Assembly (NCBI RefSeq): GCF_001578185.1
Contig: NZ_CP011008.1
Span: forward strand, 772,001-836,000
DNA length: 64,000 bases
Direction: 5' to 3'
Origin: Peribacillus simplex
GTDB lineage: Bacteria > Bacillota > Bacilli > Bacillales > DSM-1321
Shown: in pieces, positions 42,837 to 52,596 of the stretch
Layout of the letters: the number at the start of each line of letters is the position of its first letter
How positions within the stretch are numbered: the stretch's first letter is position 1
The notes under the pieces: model-generated
Databases searched by the model: none
Told to the model about the DNA's origin: nothing
What the model saw: the letters and a program-made list of their open reading frames with translations, nothing else
Translations under genes and position numbers: made by a program

Positions 42837-44417
42837 ATGTCAGTAACGATTAAAAATATCTTTGATCAGACGGTTCAGAATTTCCCCATAAAAGAGGCTA
42901 TCTACGATGTGAGAAGAAATATCCGTTATACGTACATTCAGTGGAATGAGCAGGTGAATAGATTGGCGGCGGTCCTTCAAGCGGAAGGAGTGCGAAAAGG
43001 GGACAGGGTCTCTACATACCTTTACAACAATGAAGAGCTTGCCACCGCATTCTTTGCCTGTGCAAAAATCGGTGCAATCTTTAATCCAATCAACTTCCGC
43101 TTAATGCCAGAGGAGCTGGCCTTCATTTTAAGTGACGCTTCTCCAAAGGTCGTTATATTCGAACAAGAATTGGAATCGACCGTTGCCGCCGTTGAGAAGC
43201 GATTTCCGGAAACGGCTTTCTGGTTTATTGATGATGAAGTGCCTGGATATGCCAAAGGTTACCGCCAAAAAATGGCCAGTATCTCATCAAAGCCAGACGA
43301 AGTGGACGTTCACGAGGATGATGTTTATGCCATCATGTATACGAGCGGGACAACCGGATGTCCAAAAGGGGTCATTCACCTTCATAAAGATATGATCAAA
43401 CAAGCAGCAATTTTAATAGAGGCCATGAAGTATGAACGCTCTGATATCGGTTTGATTACTGCACCGATGTTTCATTGTGCTGAATTGCATTGTTCCTTTT
43501 TACCTCGCGTACAGGTTGGTGCCACCAATGTCATATTACATCAGTTTAATCCCAAAAAGGTTATGGAAATGATTGAATCCGAGGGGATCACCAAGTTATT
43601 TGCTGCACCAACGATGTGGAACATGCTCATTCAGGAAAACTTGGATGAGTATAAATTCCAGAGCTTGAAGCTGGGGCTTTATGGAGCAGCCCCAATGGCC
43701 CCATCACTTGTACGTGCCTGTCAGGAGAAACTTGGCATCCAGTTCATCCAAGCTTATGGAATGACTGAAATGGGTCCGGCCATCACTCTCCTATTGGAAG
43801 ATGATCAAATTAGGAAAGCGGGTTCTGCCGGCAAAGCATGTTTCGATCATGAAATCATCATTGCCCGTCCGAATGACGAAGGGCCATCAGATCCCGATGA
43901 TATTTTGGAACCTGGGGAAACAGGTGAAATCCTTGTAAAAGGTCCATGTATTATGCAGGGGTACTTTCAAAAAGGTGGAGAGACAGAAAAAGCGCTATAC
44001 AAAGGTTGGTACCATTCCGGTGACATCGGTTTCCTAGATGAAGATGGATATCTGTGGGTCAAGGACAGAGTGGACGACATGATTATCTCTGGTGGGGAAA
44101 ATATATATCCACGTGAAGTGGAAGACACACTTTATGAGCATCATGGAGTCCTCGACTGTGCAGTACTTGGTCAGCCTGATGATAAATGGGGGGAAATTGT
44201 AACGGCCTTCATTGTAGCCAAAGACCCAACGCTTGCGGAAACCGATTTAGAAACGTGGTGTAGGAATAGTGATACACTTGCGAACTATAAACGTCCAAGA
44301 AGATATATATTCTGTAATGATCTGCCTCGAAACGCAAGTGGGAAGATACAAAAATTCTTGCTTCGTAAACAGTTGGAAGAAAATGTTGATGGAAAAAGTT
44401 TGGGGAACCTTCTTTAA
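42837..44417 (+). CDS. Acyl-CoA ligase (AMP-forming, fatty-acid type)
   Basis: A 526-residue adenylate-forming enzyme: P-loop-like A3 motif YTSGTTGCPKGVIH, A5 YGMTEMGP, A7/A8 YHSGDIGFLDEDGY and KDRVDDMIISGGENIYP, and A10 Lys in NASGKIQKF. It activates a carboxylic acid to acyl-CoA for the upstream beta-oxidation enzymes. ATG 42837 has GAGGAGG 8 nt upstream. Last gene of the MerR-led operon; no enoyl-CoA hydratase is present in the operon. Confidence 0.9.
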   Translation: MSVTIKNIFDQTVQNFPIKEAIYDVRRNIRYTYIQWNEQVNRLAAVLQAEGVRKGDRVSTYLYNNEELATAFFACAKIGAIFNPINFRLMPEELAFILSDASPKVVIFEQELESTVAAVEKRFPETAFWFIDDEVPGYAKGYRQKMASISSKPDEVDVHEDDVYAIMYTSGTTGCPKGVIHLHKDMIKQAAILIEAMKYERSDIGLITAPMFHCAELHCSFLPRVQVGATNVILHQFNPKKVMEMIESEGITKLFAAPTMWNMLIQENLDEYKFQSLKLGLYGAAPMAPSLVRACQEKLGIQFIQAYGMTEMGPAITLLLEDDQIRKAGSAGKACFDHEIIIARPNDEGPSDPDDILEPGETGEILVKGPCIMQGYFQKGGETEKALYKGWYHSGDIGFLDEDGYLWVKDRVDDMIISGGENIYPREVEDTLYEHHGVLDCAVLGQPDDKWGEIVTAFIVAKDPTLAETDLETWCRNSDTLANYKRPRRYIFCNDLPRNASGKIQKFLLRKQLEENVDGKSLGNLL

Positions 44418-44566
44418 TGCCGGGGGCAGTAGCCAAAAGGCCAAGATACAGCATATAAATTTAACCCATGAAAATCAGCTTAGGCAGCAGCTGGTATGAA
44501 TTGATTCTTTAGTTGAATTAGTAAATGCATAATAATACTGTGGAACAAATCAAAGAGAGAGAATAG

Positions 44567-44736
44567 TTATCCACAACAGAAATGCAGAGTACTTAGTATA
44601 ACATACCCTTTATCCACATAATCCACAGGGTTATCCAGAAATAACATTATTTTCATGTTAATAAGGTGAGTTATTGTACTTGTAGATTGTCGGTATTTTC
44701 AGAATATATCCACAATATACACAAGGTTGTGGATAA
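44567..44736. promoter_or_regulatory. Cluster of DnaA boxes
   Basis: Three perfect TTATCCACA boxes (44567-44575, 44610-44618, and 44728-44736 on the minus strand) and three with one mismatch (TAATCCACA 44619-44627, TTATCCAGA 44631-44639, ATATCCACA 44706-44714) lie within 170 bp of non-coding, AT-rich DNA. Bacillus chromosomes carry a few such DnaA-binding clusters outside oriC that restrain initiation. No replication genes are nearby. Confidence 0.8.
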
Positions 44737-44757
44737 GTTATGTAAATAAAGAAAATA

Positions 44758-44782
44758 TAAGGGGCTGATTTACAGCCCCTTG
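44758..44782 (-). terminator. Terminator after yfhD
   Basis: GGGGCTG / CAGCCCC stem; on the minus strand it is followed by TTATATTTTC. Confidence 0.75.
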
Positions 44783-44797
44783 ATTAGTTTCTCCTGC

Positions 44798-44983
44798 TTA
44801 TGAGCGGCGATTATGTGCACGGCGGTCAGCCGCATTTGCCCGGGCTTGTGCCTTGACGTCTTCCTGGTCAGCCAGTTCGGAAGAATATTCAACGTCAAGT
44901 CCGTCACTTTTCAGGTTTTTAGGAACCTGAGGAAGTTTTTGTTTGTTCTTATCTCGATTATGGTGTATGTTATTTCGTCCCAT
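44798..44983 (-). CDS. yfhD: YfhD-like small protein
   Basis: A 61-residue, highly charged, Asn/Lys/Arg-rich protein (MGRNNIHHNRDKNKQKLPQV; DQEDVKAQARANAADRRAH) matching YfhD. ATG 44983 has AGGGGG 7 nt upstream. Position next to yfhE and yfhF fits the B. subtilis order. Function unknown; a spore-associated role is possible from its composition. Confidence 0.8.
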   Translation of the reverse strand: MGRNNIHHNRDKNKQKLPQVPKNLKSDGLDVEYSSELADQEDVKAQARANAADRRAHNRRS

Positions 44984-45001
44984 GTTAGCGCCCCCTAGAA
45001 T

Positions 45002-45046
45002 AAAAAATAAGCTGGAGATGAACAATTATCATCTCCAGCTTATTTT
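45002..45046 (-). terminator. Terminator between yfhE and yfhD
   Basis: AATAAGCTGGAGATGA (45006-45021) pairs with TCATCTCCAGCTTATT (45029-45044); the T-tail reads on the minus strand. Confidence 0.85.
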
Positions 45047-45089
45047 GTGTTGAGTGGCTGTTCAAAATGTAAGGGAAAAAACTCCAAAC

Positions 45090-45212
45090 TTAACGGCGGG
45101 ATTTCTTCTCGGTATATCCACCAGCTCGATCTGCTTTTTTAAATTCGCGAGCATAAAGAATTGCTTGGGTACTAGTTAAGTTACTTTTCTCTTTATCGTG
45201 TTTTTTGAGCAA
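45090..45212 (-). CDS. yfhE: YfhE-like small protein
   Basis: A 40-residue frame with a TTG start (45210-45212 complement), GGAG about 8 nt upstream and a stop at 45090. The sequence contains NLTSTQAILYAREFKKADRA and AGGYTEKKSRR, the conserved pattern of YfhE. Too short for most ORF callers. Function unknown. Confidence 0.8.
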   Translation of the reverse strand: MLKKHDKEKSNLTSTQAILYAREFKKADRAGGYTEKKSRR

Positions 45213-45265
45213 TTAGATCATCTCCATTTCACTTAATATCCCTATTTTTTCCTAAAATGACCCTT

Positions 45266-46186
45266 TCATACGTGAGAATCTTCTTTTAAGATATTTTGTA
45301 AAGCTTCTTTAAGGGTTGGAAAGGAGAAAATGAATCCTTCCTCCTTAAGTTTGATGGGAAGGACATTTTGGCCTTCAAGCACGAGTATGCTCATTTCCCC
45401 CAGCAGTTTCTTGAGGAAAAAGGGAGGTACAGGTAACCAATGGGGCCTGTGAAGGACAGCTCCTATCGTTTCCCCGAATGTATTCATCTGAACGGGGTTC
45501 GGTGCCGTAAAATTGACTGGACCTTCTATCCTTGAATCGTTCATGCAGAAGATGATTGCACGGACAGCGTCATGAATATGAATCCAGGAAAGCCACTGAT
45601 TCCCTTTACCCATCCTTCCTCCGCCGAAAAGTTTATAAGGTAGGACCATCATTGGCAATGCGCCTTCTTTTTCTCCCAGGATCACACCGAATCTTGTTAG
45701 GACGAACCTTTTACAGTAAGAGCGGGATTTAGCGGCTTCCTTTTCCCAAAGCTTAACAGTACGGACCAAGAAATCATCACCGGTGGATTCAGAGGTTTCG
45801 GTAAATGTGTCATGGTCCGAAATACCATAATATCCGATTGCACTTGCGTTGATGATGACAGACACTTTTTCGGGCAGTATGGAAAGGATCCGGTTCATCT
45901 CTTTGGAAGCTTCGACCCTGCTTTCGACAATCCGGCGTTTTCTTTCAGGATTCCAACGCCCGCTGTTTAAAGATTCACCAGCAAGGTTAATGAAAACATC
46001 GAGCCCCTCCAAATGCTTTTCCGGCTTTGCGTCCTTGGTCAACCAGCCGATATATGTAGAATTTGTCCGTTTTTTGAACTTTTCGGGATGCCGGGTCAAA
46101 ATATATATATCATGATTTTCTTTTGATAATTCATCAATAAGGGCTGTGCCGACAAAACCGCTTCCACCAGCAATGGCTATTTTCAT
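45266..46186 (-). CDS. yfhF: TIGR01777-family NAD(P)-dependent epimerase YfhF
   Basis: A 306-residue extended SDR-fold protein: dinucleotide loop GGSGFVG (residues 7-13), INLAGESLNSGRW, INASAIGYYGIS, RFGVILGEKEGALPMM, WLSWIHIHD, and a C-terminal DUF1731 domain. ATG 46186 is chosen over GTG 46195 for spacing from GGAAAGGAAG. It diverges from recX, as in B. subtilis. Substrate unknown. A second, more divergent family member is at 14114-15007. Confidence 0.88.
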   Translation of the reverse strand: MKIAIAGGSGFVGTALIDELSKENHDIYILTRHPEKFKKRTNSTYIGWLTKDAKPEKHLEGLDVFINLAGESLNSGRWNPERKRRIVESRVEASKEMNRILSILPEKVSVIINASAIGYYGISDHDTFTETSESTGDDFLVRTVKLWEKEAAKSRSYCKRFVLTRFGVILGEKEGALPMMVLPYKLFGGGRMGKGNQWLSWIHIHDAVRAIIFCMNDSRIEGPVNFTAPNPVQMNTFGETIGAVLHRPHWLPVPPFFLKKLLGEMSILVLEGQNVLPIKLKEEGFIFSFPTLKEALQNILKEDSHV

Positions 46187-46313
46187 GAAAACCACTTCCT
46201 TTCCCTTTTCTTTTCTTCACTTTAACATGCCCATTTGCTTTTTTCATTTTTAGACATGCTATATCTAGAAATGGTACACGTAAACGGGTAAAGTAGGAAT
46301 GGGGGTGGATTTT

Positions 46314-47111
46314 ATGCCAAACATAACAAAAATAACAACCCAAAAAAAACGTAAAGATCGTTATAACATTTTCGTTGATGAAAAGTATGCTTTCAGTGTG
46401 GACGAAGAAGTGCTATTGAAATTTCATTTGAAAAAGGGTATGGCACTCGATGGCCTCCTCCTGGCTGAAATACAATTTCATGATGAAATCCAAAAAGCGT
46501 TTACTGATGCACTTAATTATTTATCATACCGGATGCGTTCGGAATCGGAAATTCGCCTTTATTTGAAAAAGAAGGAAACAGAAGAGCCGATTATAAAGGA
46601 AGCGATACATAAGCTATACAGCTTTAACTATTTAGACGACCTTGAATTTGCCAAGGCTTACGTACGGACCCATGTGAACGGAGGCAATAAAGGGCCCACT
46701 ACCCTTAAGCTCGAGCTTAAGGAAAAAGGGGTACAAGAAAAGTTGGTTGTCGAGGCATTGAAGGAATACCCCTATGATATTCAGATTGAGCATGCAAGGA
46801 AACTTGCTGGAAAATCGGTCAAAAAGGAAAAAAACATTTCGGAACGGGCATTAAAGCTAAAAGTTGAACAAACCTTGTTACGGAAAGGTTTCCCGAGAGA
46901 TGTCATCCTTGAAGCACTTGAAGATGTGGCGGTTGAAAAGGATGAAGATGAACAATGGGATTCTCTATGCCACCATGCCGAAAAAATGAAACGCAGATAT
47001 AAAAACCATGAAGGCTTCGAATATGAACAAAAAATGAAGCAGGCATTATACCGAAAAGGTTTTCCAATAGAATTGATTGAGCGTTATCTTTCCAATCCTG
47101 AAATGGATTAA
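46314..47111 (+). CDS. recX: Recombination regulator RecX
   Basis: A 265-residue RecX with three repeated three-helix motifs (ALNYLSYRMRSESEIRLYL; LYSFNYLDDLEFAKAYVRTH; RKGFPIELIERYL at the end), typical length for Bacillus. RecX controls RecA filament growth. ATG 46314 is preferred to 46299 because GGGGGTGG falls between them at the right spacing. Conserved yfhF-recX-yfhH context. Confidence 0.92.
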   Translation: MPNITKITTQKKRKDRYNIFVDEKYAFSVDEEVLLKFHLKKGMALDGLLLAEIQFHDEIQKAFTDALNYLSYRMRSESEIRLYLKKKETEEPIIKEAIHKLYSFNYLDDLEFAKAYVRTHVNGGNKGPTTLKLELKEKGVQEKLVVEALKEYPYDIQIEHARKLAGKSVKKEKNISERALKLKVEQTLLRKGFPRDVILEALEDVAVEKDEDEQWDSLCHHAEKMKRRYKNHEGFEYEQKMKQALYRKGFPIELIERYLSNPEMD

Positions 47112-47186
47112 GTGCATCGATAGCCAAATTACAAAATTTTGTTTAATATAGAAGTAAATTAATATTTCATTTAAGGGGCCATATAT

Positions 47187-47498
47187 ATGAGCGACGTAAG
47201 ATACAGCAAGTTGTCGGTCTATGAACTGCAGCAGGAAATTGCAGCATTGACTGAAAAAGCGAGAAAAGCAGAGCAATTGGGAATGGTTAATGAATTTTCT
47301 GTATTGGAACGGAAAGTGACGATGGCCAAGGCCTATTTATTAAATCCCGATGATTTCAAAAAAGGTGAAATATATCAAATTGAAGGCGATCCCGGTGTCT
47401 ATTTCAAAATTGATTATATGAACGGTGTATTCGCCTGGGGTTACCGCTTGGGTGGAAGCGGCAAGGAAGAAGCACTGCCAATTTCAATGTTGAAATAA
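47187..47498 (+). CDS. yfhH: YfhH-family protein
   Basis: A 103-residue protein: an N-terminal helix pair (YSKLSVYELQQEIAALTEKA) and a C-terminal SH3-like beta domain (GEIYQIEGDPGVYFKIDYM, GVFAWGYRLGG). Matches YfhH in length and position after recX. AAGGGG upstream. Function unknown. Confidence 0.88.
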   Translation: MSDVRYSKLSVYELQQEIAALTEKARKAEQLGMVNEFSVLERKVTMAKAYLLNPDDFKKGEIYQIEGDPGVYFKIDYMNGVFAWGYRLGGSGKEEALPISMLK

Positions 47499-47532
47499 AA
47501 AGGAACCGGGAAGACCCCGATTCCTTTTGAAT
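47497..47532. terminator. Shared terminator of yfhH and sspK
   Basis: AAAGGAA-CGGG / CCCG-TTCCTTT stem with A and T tails; lies between convergent genes. Confidence 0.8.
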
Positions 47533-47536
47533 TGCC

Positions 47537-47692
47537 TTAATTCGATCGCTCGTTTGAAGCTTTCATTCGTTCTTGAGGGTGTGTATTAATACTTCCATCT
47601 GCACGCTTTGAAGCATATCTTGCCTTTGCACGAGGCTCGCCTTGGAATTTATTATTGTTTTGGTTGGGGAATCCTTTTTGTTTATTTCGCAA
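47537..47692 (-). CDS. sspK: Small acid-soluble spore protein K
   Basis: A 51-residue frame with TTG start and GGAGGAG 6-7 nt upstream. The sequence [19 protein letters not shown], then [20 protein letters not shown] and a Glu/Arg/Ser tail matches SspK, a minor spore protein made in the forespore. Position between yfhH and yfhJ agrees with B. subtilis. It lies opposite the 5' extension of the yfhJ frame, which confirms that yfhJ starts later. Confidence 0.88.
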   Translation of the reverse strand: MRNKQKGFPNQNNNKFQGEPRAKARYASKRADGSINTHPQERMKASNERSN

Positions 47693-47805
47693 GTTTTTCT
47701 CCTCCAGGCATCAGATTTATGAAAGAAGCGTTTCCGCTTACCACTAGTATGGGTAAGGGACTGTATAGTTCATTCTGTGAAAATATTGGCAATGAGGTGG
47801 TTCTA

Positions 47806-48072
47806 ATGAATGATTACCATGAAAGATTAACCAAGAAACTGCTTGAGAAAAATGATCACATCACGTATGAGCAAGCTTTGACTTGGGTGGAATTATTATG
47901 GGAAGATTTCGAAGCGACCTATGCAAAGGCTGGACATGAATATGCCGGAGAAGAAATGACATCACGTGTTGTTAGGACCTGGATCGATAACTACGGTGAG
48001 CATTTCCACGAATTCATTGCAAAAAATCCTAAATATCAACATTTATTAAATCAACAGAATCGATTGCATTAA
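47806..48072 (+). CDS. yfhJ: YfhJ-family (WVELL-motif) protein
   Basis: An 88-residue, mostly helical protein containing ALTWVELLWEDFEATYAKAG, the WVELL signature of YfhJ proteins. ATG 47806 has AGGTGG 5-6 nt upstream. The frame is open to 47608 but that part is antisense to sspK and not conserved. Function unknown. Confidence 0.85.
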   Translation: MNDYHERLTKKLLEKNDHITYEQALTWVELLWEDFEATYAKAGHEYAGEEMTSRVVRTWIDNYGEHFHEFIAKNPKYQHLLNQQNRLH

Positions 48073-48114
48073 AAAAGCTGATTCCAGAGGGATTCTCTGG
48101 AACCAGCCTTTTTT
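48070..48114. terminator. Shared terminator of yfhJ and yfhP
   Basis: AAAAAAGCTG-TTCCAGAG / CTCTGGAA-CAGCCTTTTTT stem, convergent genes. Confidence 0.85.
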
Positions 48115-48128
48115 CAGGTAGGCAGCGA

Positions 48129-49106
48129 CTACAAAATAATATTCAATTTCTTCTGCAACTTCGCTTCGCTAAAGATCCAACCGGTATACGAATTCAGGAT
48201 ATTCAAATCGCGGTCTAAATGGACTACTGCCACAAACGGGTAATAACCATTGCTGCGGTATCTTAAATCGATAAAACGGACTTCATAATATTCTTTTTTC
48301 TGCTCGATTTCAAAGCGGTAAACCGGAGAAAAGGACAGAAAGGCAGCCAAGTTGATATCCTTCTTGGCGACTTCAAGAATTTCACTTTCAGGTAATGGCA
48401 CTCGATCAAACGTATCAAGAATCTTCACATACCCATTATCGGCTCGTGCCACATAATAATTCTTTTCGGTAATTACCGCAATTTTCCAGCGGTGAAAACG
48501 CATGGTCGGTGATAAAAGAATTTTCCTTGCTCCAGGAATTTGTTGCTTTACGGCTCTTTTAATGAAAGACTGCTCCCTGAATCTGGAAATGTAATAAAGA
48601 ACAAGTATTCCGTAAATCGAGAGAAATAAATAGCCTGGAGGAAATCCAAAGCCCCATAATATCAGGCCGGCAACATGTATTCCAAAAATGAACGGGTCGA
48701 ATGTATTGATGACCCCTAAAGCTACCCATTTTGAAGAAATTGGCCTAAGAGCCTGGGTCCCATAAGCATTGAATATATCCACGAATACATGAAGGAATAC
48801 GGCTAAAAAGGTCCAAAGCCAGAGGTGAAGGTAATTTGCTTCAGGTATGATGGCGAAAAGTGCTCCGCTGATAATCAAGGGCCAAAGTAAAACAGCGGGA
48901 ATGGAATGCGTGATTCCACGGTGATTTCGTATATATACAGCGTTATTCCTTAATTTTAAAACAGTGTCAATGTCTGGAGCTTGTGATCCCAATATCGTAC
49001 CTGCAATGACTGCACTTGCAGTTACTGGGCTCTGCGTAATGACAGGATCTAATGTGGCAAGACCTCCAAGAGCAATTCCCATGACAAAGTGAGTACCTGT
49101 ATCCAA
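48129..49106 (-). CDS. yfhP: YfhP-family membrane-bound metal-dependent hydrolase
   Basis: A 325-residue protein of the DUF457/YdjM family. The metal ligands are in the N-terminal third: GTHFVMG, APDIDTVLKLRNN, NHRGITHSIP and HVFVDIFNAYGTQALRP. There are about four membrane helices up to residue 180 and a soluble C-terminal domain. TTG start with GGGAGG 8 nt upstream. In B. subtilis YfhP is linked to regulation of this region; its reaction is unknown. Confidence 0.85.
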   Translation of the reverse strand: MDTGTHFVMGIALGGLATLDPVITQSPVTASAVIAGTILGSQAPDIDTVLKLRNNAVYIRNHRGITHSIPAVLLWPLIISGALFAIIPEANYLHLWLWTFLAVFLHVFVDIFNAYGTQALRPISSKWVALGVINTFDPFIFGIHVAGLILWGFGFPPGYLFLSIYGILVLYYISRFREQSFIKRAVKQQIPGARKILLSPTMRFHRWKIAVITEKNYYVARADNGYVKILDTFDRVPLPESEILEVAKKDINLAAFLSFSPVYRFEIEQKKEYYEVRFIDLRYRSNGYYPFVAVVHLDRDLNILNSYTGWIFSEAKLQKKLNIIL

Positions 49107-49311
49107 AAAACTAACCTCCCTGCCACAATTTGAAAAAAATGGTCTTCTCTCATCATACCGTATTTATATATTAACCATCAAATGAATATAATTATCTTAT
49201 TTTCGTGCCCCAATACAAATAAATGGATATGAACATGATATTAAAAAAAGAATGACCTACTATTGGTATTCCCATTTTTGATAAGAGTGTAACATCTTTG
49301 GAGGAACTGAT

Positions 49312-50430
49312 GTGAAAGAAATAACGATCAAGACAATAGAAAAAATAAAAATTGATGATTTTCAGAAAGATTTAGTTAGCTGGTTTCTTGAAGAACAAAG
49401 AGAATTGCCATGGAGGGAAAATAAGGACCCTTACCGTGTTTGGGTTTCTGAAATAATGCTGCAGCAAACGAGAGTGGACACGGTGATTCCATATTTCAAC
49501 CGGTTTGTTGAATGGTTTCCCACACTAGAGGATTTTGCCATTGCAGATGAAGAGAAAGTCTTAAAAGCTTGGGAGGGTCTCGGATATTACTCACGGGTAA
49601 GGAATCTGCATAGTGCCGTTCAGGAAGTGAAGTCTTCCTATAATGGGATTGTACCGGACGATCCCGAGGAAATTTCCAAATTGAAAGGTGTCGGCCCTTA
49701 TACAGCTGGTGCGATTCTGAGTATCGCCTATGGCAAACCGGAGCCAGCCGTCGATGGAAACGTTATGCGTGTTTTATCAAGGATATTGATGATATATGAA
49801 GATATAGCAAAGCCAAAGACTAGAAAAACTTTCGAGGCTGCCGTCAGAAAGCTGATCGATCATGATCATACTTCTGCCTTCAATCAAGCATTGATGGAAC
49901 TGGGAGCATTAATCTGCACACCAGGTAAGCCTGCCTGTCTATTATGTCCCGTTCAAAGTCATTGTCTTGCATTTGAAGCAGGGGTTCAATCGGAACTGCC
50001 GGTAAAAATCCAAAAGAAAAAAACGCGGGATGTACCAATTGTGGCTGCCGTATTGACGAATGAAAAAGGTGAATTTTTGATTCACAAGCGGGCTTCTGAA
50101 GGATTGCTAGCGAATCTTTGGGAATATCTGAATTTCGAGAACCATTCATCCCTACAGCATAAAAGGGAATTCTTCGAGAATCGGTTTCAGGAAATGTATG
50201 GTGTCAAACCGGAAATTACAGACTCACTTGTGAGAATTGAACATGTTTTCTCGCATCTTGTTTGGAAAGTGGACACGTATACGGGAATGATCAAAGAAGC
50301 CATCAGTGAAGAGACATTAAAAGAACACCAACTCAAGTGGGTGAGTGAAGCTGAGATGGAGGAGTTCGCATTTCCGGTTTCCCACCAAAAAATGAAAAAG
50401 GCCTATAAAGAAAAAGAGCGTATTGAATAA
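49312..50430 (+). CDS. mutY: A/G-specific adenine glycosylase MutY
   Basis: A 372-residue MutY. It has the catalytic Glu47 ([13 protein letters not shown]), the helix-hairpin-helix [11 protein letters not shown] with catalytic Asp148 ([13 protein letters not shown]), and a [4Fe-4S] cluster Cys202-x6-Cys209-x2-Cys212-x5-Cys218. A C-terminal NUDIX-like domain recognises 8-oxoguanine. Removes adenine mispaired with 8-oxoG. GTG start with GGAGG upstream. Confidence 0.95.
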   Translation: MKEITIKTIEKIKIDDFQKDLVSWFLEEQRELPWRENKDPYRVWVSEIMLQQTRVDTVIPYFNRFVEWFPTLEDFAIADEEKVLKAWEGLGYYSRVRNLHSAVQEVKSSYNGIVPDDPEEISKLKGVGPYTAGAILSIAYGKPEPAVDGNVMRVLSRILMIYEDIAKPKTRKTFEAAVRKLIDHDHTSAFNQALMELGALICTPGKPACLLCPVQSHCLAFEAGVQSELPVKIQKKKTRDVPIVAAVLTNEKGEFLIHKRASEGLLANLWEYLNFENHSSLQHKREFFENRFQEMYGVKPEITDSLVRIEHVFSHLVWKVDTYTGMIKEAISEETLKEHQLKWVSEAEMEEFAFPVSHQKMKKAYKEKERIE

Positions 50431-50472
50431 AGGCTAGATAAATAAAGGTGCTAGTGAAATTTGGTATAATCA

Positions 50473-50504
50473 AAGAGGATATCCGCTAAGATATCCTCTT
50501 CTTT
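50473..50504 (+). terminator. Terminator after mutY
   Basis: GAGGATATC / GATATCCTC stem around CGCTAA, then TTCTTTTG. Confidence 0.88.
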
Positions 50505-50535
50505 TGTTGATTTTCAATGTCATATCCGTATAAAA

Positions 50536-50760
50536 TCAATCGTAAATGGTTTTCGTTCCATGAGTATAATCGGCTTCTTGCCTATTAAGTCCGCCCCTAT
50601 TTTCAATTTCTTTGACGATTTCGCTATGGATACTCTGTCCTTCTTGGTTTAAATAAGGTACCATTTGTTGAAGGGAGTGATGAAAATAGGCTAGTTCACT
50701 ATTTTCCCAATCCGATTTTTTCATCATCGACAACTCTGTCATATCACGTCCAACATACAT
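50536..50760 (-). CDS. yfhS: YfhS-like small protein
   Basis: A 74-residue protein (MYVGRDMTELSMMKKSDWEN; SLQQMVPYLNQEGQSIHSEI; NRGGLNRQEADYTHGT) with the length and location of B. subtilis YfhS. ATG 50760 is chosen from AAGGAG about 10 nt upstream. Divergent from fabL. Function unknown; sporulation-linked in B. subtilis as I recall. Confidence 0.75.
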   Translation of the reverse strand: MYVGRDMTELSMMKKSDWENSELAYFHHSLQQMVPYLNQEGQSIHSEIVKEIENRGGLNRQEADYTHGTKTIYD

Positions 50761-50786
50761 AACAGTAACACTCCTTTTAAAAATGA

Positions 50787-51578
<792 letters not shown>

Positions 51579-51660
51579 AATAATTGGAAAAATTTAAATG
51601 TTTTTAGTTGGATAACACTCCATCTTAATGGTTATCTTATTATCGTGGAGGTGATTATCA

Positions 51661-51936
51661 ATGGCTAATAACAATAATAAATCACAAGCTGGTACTGACG
51701 TTCAACAAGTGAGAAAGCAAAACGCGCAATCTCAGCAAGGTCAAGGCCAATTCGGTACTGAGTTTGCAAGTGAAACAAACGTTCAACAAGTAAGACAACA
51801 AAACGCGCAATCTCAGCAAAAAAAAGGTCAAGGTCAAGCTCAAGGTCAATTTGGTACGGAGTTTGCTTCTGAAACTAACGTTCAAGAAGTGAAACAACAA
51901 AACCAAAAATCTCAAAGCAATAAAAACCAAGGCTAA
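51661..51936 (+). CDS. sspE: Gamma-type small acid-soluble spore protein
   Basis: A 91-residue Gln/Asn-rich protein with two long repeats containing FGTEFASETNVQQVR (from residue 31) and FGTEFASETNVQEVK (from 64). TEFASET is the cleavage site for the germination protease GPR. It is an amino-acid store in the spore core that does not bind DNA. GGAGGTG lies 9-10 nt upstream. Expected to be transcribed by sigma-G in the forespore; I could not identify its promoter confidently. Confidence 0.93.
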   Translation: MANNNNKSQAGTDVQQVRKQNAQSQQGQGQFGTEFASETNVQQVRQQNAQSQQKKGQGQAQGQFGTEFASETNVQEVKQQNQKSQSNKNQG

Positions 51937-51953
51937 TTGCTGTTTTAAAAACG

Positions 51954-51990
51954 AAAGGCATCCTTCTTTTGAAGGATGCTTTTCTTTTTT
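51954..51990 (+). terminator. Terminator after sspE
   Basis: AAAGGCATCCTTC / GAAGGATGCTTT stem, T-rich tail. Confidence 0.92.
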
Positions 51991-52108
51991 TTGCCTCCAT
52001 TGGATTCGACAAATGTTTCGTCGGGTTTACATTTTATGTCAAAGGAAAAGCCGGATAAAAATAGAATATACATACTATAGAAAAAATACAGATTAGGAAG
52101 GTGCATTC

Positions 52109-52363
52109 ATGGAGGAATTTAACCGGCTTATAAACAATCAGTTGAAAACGATGGATAAGCTTTTACTTTTACAATCCGAAATCGAAAGATGCCAAGATAT
52201 AGAGAAGCAGCTCCTTGACCAGCAAGAGGAGAGTGAAGCAGTCACCATTCAGGAAGAGATTCAACTTAAAAAGCAGGAATTGAAAAGTATCCATGATATG
52301 TTCGAGAGGCAAACGGAGGAAGTCATCCGTTATTTTCAACAAGGACAGGCTGCAATACAATAA
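52109..52363 (+). CDS. ygaB: YgaB-family coiled-coil protein
   Basis: An 84-residue, almost wholly helical charged protein (LLLLQSEIERCQDIEKQLLD; IQEEIQLKKQELKSIHDMFE) in the position of B. subtilis ygaB. AGGAAGGTG upstream. Function unknown. Confidence 0.82.
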   Translation: MEEFNRLINNQLKTMDKLLLLQSEIERCQDIEKQLLDQQEESEAVTIQEEIQLKKQELKSIHDMFERQTEEVIRYFQQGQAAIQ

Positions 52364-52596
52364 ATAACTGGCTAATTTCTAAGTTAAAATGGGTGGATGG
52401 TCAGGCTTTTTTGACTTATTTACACATTTTCACAGGGAGATTAGCCACTTTTGTTTTAAATTTATGAATAAATCGCTATAATATAGGAATATAGGGTAAA
52501 TGGAAAAAAGTATATATTTTAAATACACACAACAACTGCAAACGGAATAGGGCACAGTACGCTGTCAGGGTGTCTATAGAAAGTAGGGAGAGATAA

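Noticed and set aside
44418..44797. Replication origin
   Set aside because: DnaA boxes are present but there is no dnaA, dnaN or rep gene and no clear unwinding element; a secondary DnaA-binding cluster fits better.
47608..47805. N-terminal extension of the YfhJ frame
   Set aside because: Antisense to sspK, not conserved, and ATG 47806 has the proper ribosome site.
51661..51936. Repeat sequence in sspE as a mobile or regulatory repeat
   Set aside because: It is the normal internal duplication of gamma-type SASP.
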